Positions 61,759 through 64,000 of a stretch of 64,000 nt of DNA are shown here, one piece after another (the first letter of the stretch is position 1; every line of letters starts with the position of its first letter). The translations under genes were made by a program, and so were the position numbers. The notes under the pieces are model-generated. The model was given only the letters and a program-made list of their open reading frames with translations, did not search any database and had not been told where the DNA came from. Source of the stretch: Companilactobacillus nuruki (GTDB lineage: Bacteria; Bacillota; Bacilli; Lactobacillales; Lactobacillaceae); the NCBI RefSeq assembly GCF_002872255.1, contig NZ_NIPR01000001.1, positions 117,757 through 181,756 of the forward strand. The letters run 5' to 3'.

Positions 61759-63080
61759 TATGCCAATGAATCCCAAGCTGGAAGCATAACTGGTTTCTTT
61801 TCATACTCAGCTTTTTCTGCGTCAGTTAAATATTTTTTATTGATTACTAAATCATAAACGTAATCCTCGAACCACTTTTGGTCCATGACAAAGTATCCTT
61901 TAACTCCAACATCCTCACCCCAAGAATTCTCTACCTTCCAGCGGTTTGGTTGACCTTGAACCAAATTTACACCGGTAATAGTCATTGCATGTGAAAGTTC
62001 AGCTTGCTTATAATCTAATCTAAGACCCTTAGTCATTTTTGAATCGATTCCAAATAACTTATCATATTGATAAAGGTCGCTCATCAAATAGCCATTTTTA
62101 CGATCAGAATCTTCTAAAACATCATTTCCGAACCAAATAGGATTGTTTCCCCTTAATTGTTCAATTGCTAACTCTTGCAAACGTTCAATCGGTAGGTTAA
62201 GGAATTTTTGTGTATCTCCGCCTACCATGTTCTCAGCAGTTTCAATTGCATAAACTTGATGGTATTCTTTGCTCTTTTGAGGAGCATTAGTCACATCTGC
62301 ATAATCAGAAACATCCAAATCAAAATAACGATTTAAAAACTCTTTTGGTGTAATATTTTCTTCTGCAATCAATTTGTCATCATCATTACGTAAGGACAAC
62401 TCAAAATCAGTGGGTGGAACACCGAATGAGTAAACACAAAGCTTATAAACTTCACTAAGCATCGACTCGACACGTTGATCAATTTCTTCATCGGATGCTT
62501 TACTATTCACCATGCCCCTCAATTCAATACCATTTTTGCGAAGCATTTTTCCCAAAATATCATTGAACTCCGTTGTATTATCAGAAACCGCTGTTTCAGG
62601 CATGACATAGTTAGGAACGACCCCATATTTCTTGATCAAATTAGCGGCAAATTGCCAATATCCACCATCTCCATTTGGGGAAGAAAACAATGAATTGACC
62701 TTTCGATCTTCAATCGGTAATTGAGCAGTTTCGATAATTTCCTGGTAAAAATAATTAGTCTTTTCTAAACGATCCCAAAATGATAAATAGTTTTGGGACA
62801 ACTCAAAATCTTTGAAATTATTCTTTACCGCAAAGTCATTTCTCAAAGTATTCAAAGCTGAAAACAACCAACAACGACCTGAATGCTTTTGATTAGAGAC
62901 TTTCCCAGTATCTACTTCAATATTAAAAGATGGATTCAATACCGTTTTCGCCTCTGGATTTTCGGTCGCATTAAAAACTCCAACTTGTGCTACAGCATTT
63001 TTAAGAACATTATTAGTTACGTCTTGATTTAAGTTCTCACGAAAATCTGCTAAAATCTCTTTATTGATTTCTTTTGTCAA
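61758..63080 (-). CDS. pepC: Aminopeptidase C (bleomycin hydrolase family, C1B)
   Basis: 440 residues from a TTG at 63080, which has GAGGTG seven bases upstream; a GTG at 63089 is inside that site. Active-site Cys in NQKHSGRCWLFSALNTLR, His in LSHAMTITGV, Asn in WKVENSWGEDVGVKGYF. PepC forms hexamers and trims N-terminal residues from peptides in lactic acid bacteria. C-terminal end AWDSLA fits the self-compartmentalised type, where the tail sits in the active site. Monocistronic, divergent from gatD. Confidence 0.95.
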   Translation of the reverse strand: MTKEINKEILADFRENLNQDVTNNVLKNAVAQVGVFNATENPEAKTVLNPSFNIEVDTGKVSNQKHSGRCWLFSALNTLRNDFAVKNNFKDFELSQNYLSFWDRLEKTNYFYQEIIETAQLPIEDRKVNSLFSSPNGDGGYWQFAANLIKKYGVVPNYVMPETAVSDNTTEFNDILGKMLRKNGIELRGMVNSKASDEEIDQRVESMLSEVYKLCVYSFGVPPTDFELSLRNDDDKLIAEENITPKEFLNRYFDLDVSDYADVTNAPQKSKEYHQVYAIETAENMVGGDTQKFLNLPIERLQELAIEQLRGNNPIWFGNDVLEDSDRKNGYLMSDLYQYDKLFGIDSKMTKGLRLDYKQAELSHAMTITGVNLVQGQPNRWKVENSWGEDVGVKGYFVMDQKWFEDYVYDLVINKKYLTDAEKAEYEKKPVMLPAWDSLA

Positions 63081-63139
63081 TACAATCACCTCGTTATTTA
63101 ACTATATTACAATATTTTTAATTATATTGGAGAAAAATT

Positions 63140-63814
63140 ATGTCCGAATTGATAAAAATTGCTTATTTATACGAAGATCTCATGAATACTTATGGAGATA
63201 GCGGCGATGTCAAAATCCTTAGTTTTCTTTTAAAAGAAAAGGGTTATGACACTAAAGTCGATAATATCAGCTTGGATATGGAGTTTAATGCTTTCGACTA
63301 TGACTTCCTATTCTTTGGTGGTGGTCAGGATTTTGAACAATCAGTTGTTGCAACAGATATAAAAAGACACCGTCAAACTATTCAAGATTACATAGAAGCT
63401 GATAAACCAATGTTATGCATCTGTGGAGGCTATCAATTTCTTGGTAAGTATTACGAAACAAGTGGTGGACAAACTATCCAATGTCTAGATATCTTGCCTC
63501 TACATACCGTCTTTAAAGCTGATAGTCGAATGATCGGCGATACTGAATACAAAACTGAATGGGGTACAGTTAAAGCTTTCGAAAATCACAGTGGTAGAAC
63601 ATACTTCGATGATAAAAGTAAACTAAAACCATTTGGAACAATGATCGAAGGTTATGGAAACAATCCTGACGAAAAGCAAGAAGGTATGCGTTACAAGAAC
63701 GTTATAGGTAGTTATTCTCATGGTCCTATTTTGAAAAACGAAAATATTGCTCGTGCAATTGCTGATAAAATCATTATTGCTCACAAAGAACGTGTTTCTT
63801 CGAATATCAAATAA
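63140..63814 (+). CDS. gatD: Type 1 glutamine amidotransferase, GatD of lipid II isoglutaminyl synthase type
   Basis: 224 residues. KIAYLYEDLMNTYGDSGDVKIL opens CobB/CobQ-like GATases of the GatD group; catalytic Cys in MLCICGGYQFLG (about 94) and His in IGSYSHGPIL (about 190). GatD supplies ammonia to MurT, which amidates the alpha-carboxyl of D-Glu in lipid II. GatD is normally cotranscribed with murT, but here the upstream gene is divergent pepC and a terminator follows the stop, so its partner is elsewhere. TTGGAGAAA precedes the start. Confidence 0.85.
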   Translation: MSELIKIAYLYEDLMNTYGDSGDVKILSFLLKEKGYDTKVDNISLDMEFNAFDYDFLFFGGGQDFEQSVVATDIKRHRQTIQDYIEADKPMLCICGGYQFLGKYYETSGGQTIQCLDILPLHTVFKADSRMIGDTEYKTEWGTVKAFENHSGRTYFDDKSKLKPFGTMIEGYGNNPDEKQEGMRYKNVIGSYSHGPILKNENIARAIADKIIIAHKERVSSNIK

Positions 63815-63881
63815 AATTCAATCCTTTTAAAGGGCTATATTTATTAGGAATAGTTATCTTCTGAAACAAAAATAATAACTC

Positions 63882-63936
63882 AAAAAAGCGCTGACTTAGT
63901 AACTATTTAACAGTTACTAAGTCAGCGCTTTTTTAT
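63882..63936. terminator. Bidirectional terminator after gatD
   Basis: AAAAAAGCGCTGACTTAGTA (63882-63901) extends to ACT and pairs perfectly with the mirror arm at 63912-63934. A 23-bp stem. Confidence 0.93.
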
Positions 63937-63964
63937 ACGGAAAATTATGTCTTTTTTAAATATC

Positions 63965-64000
63965 TTATTGAATAGCCGCCACTTGACGAACCATTGCTAA
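63965..64000 (-). CDS. 3' end of a minus-strand gene (cut by window edge)
   Basis: On the minus strand the last 36 bases read LAMVRQVAAIQ and a TAA stop at 63965-63967, with the gatD terminator 28 bases beyond. The stop before a bidirectional terminator fits a gene end. Eleven residues are too few to name it. Confidence 0.4.
   Translation of the reverse strand, partial: LAMVRQVAAIQ

Overview
The window is AT-rich and gene-dense, and its genes point to a low-GC Gram-positive lactic acid bacterium of the family Lactobacillaceae. The markers are Asp23/AmaP proteins, DUF1129, WxL and LPXTG surface proteins, PepC, CcpA-type cre sites and PTS/phospho-beta-glucosidase metabolism. A complete sufCDSUB operon would suit a Companilactobacillus-like lineage, but that genus guess is inference. 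I saw no rRNA, tRNA, CRISPR array, insertion sequence or prophage. The order rsmG-parA-parB-DUF951-ychF-DUF1129, plus one near-consensus parS site, suggests an origin-proximal stretch of chromosome.

Layout. 0-3 kb: end of the AmaP/Asp23 envelope-stress operon, an azoreductase with a palindromic operator, and a short RqcH-like protein without its NFACT-N domain. 3-7.5 kb (minus): membrane-linked XRE regulator, oligo-1,6-glucosidase with cre, and a YibE/F membrane pair. 7.5-10.5 kb: a tryptophan-type ABC transporter (trpXYZ) behind a 17-codon leader peptide and two terminators that form a plausible attenuator. 10.5-17 kb: a SufT-like protein, an MFS/M20 pair, and a beta-glucoside PTS operon with a divergent GntR regulator. 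17-22.3 kb: sufCDSUB. 22.4-26.7 kb: a CnaB-repeat LPQTG adhesin and an RRNPP-like regulator. 27-34 kb: amino-acid permeases, an aldehyde dehydrogenase, an AEC transporter and an IclR/SDR pair. 34-44 kb: guaB, small proteins, a MurJ-like flippase, a deaminase, a ROK fructokinase, a WxL protein and a VTT membrane protein.

44-53 kb (minus): a metal ABC transporter with GtrA, a lipoprotein, then a five-gene envelope operon (response regulator, sensor kinase, D,D-carboxypeptidase, Mur ligase, aspartate/glutamate-type racemase). 53-58.5 kb: the chromosome-segregation/housekeeping block. 58.5-64 kb: two GNAT proteins, an orphan CopY, a MerR protein fused to membrane and zinc-ribbon parts, an EAL protein with a non-standard start, PepC, and a GatD without adjacent MurT.

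Main leads are the trp leader attenuator, whose alternative helices can be drawn base by base; the TCS-carboxypeptidase-Mur ligase-racemase operon; the NFACT-R-only protein; and the MerR protein with its 19-bp-spacer promoter. All functional calls rest on reading motifs by eye; no database search was run.
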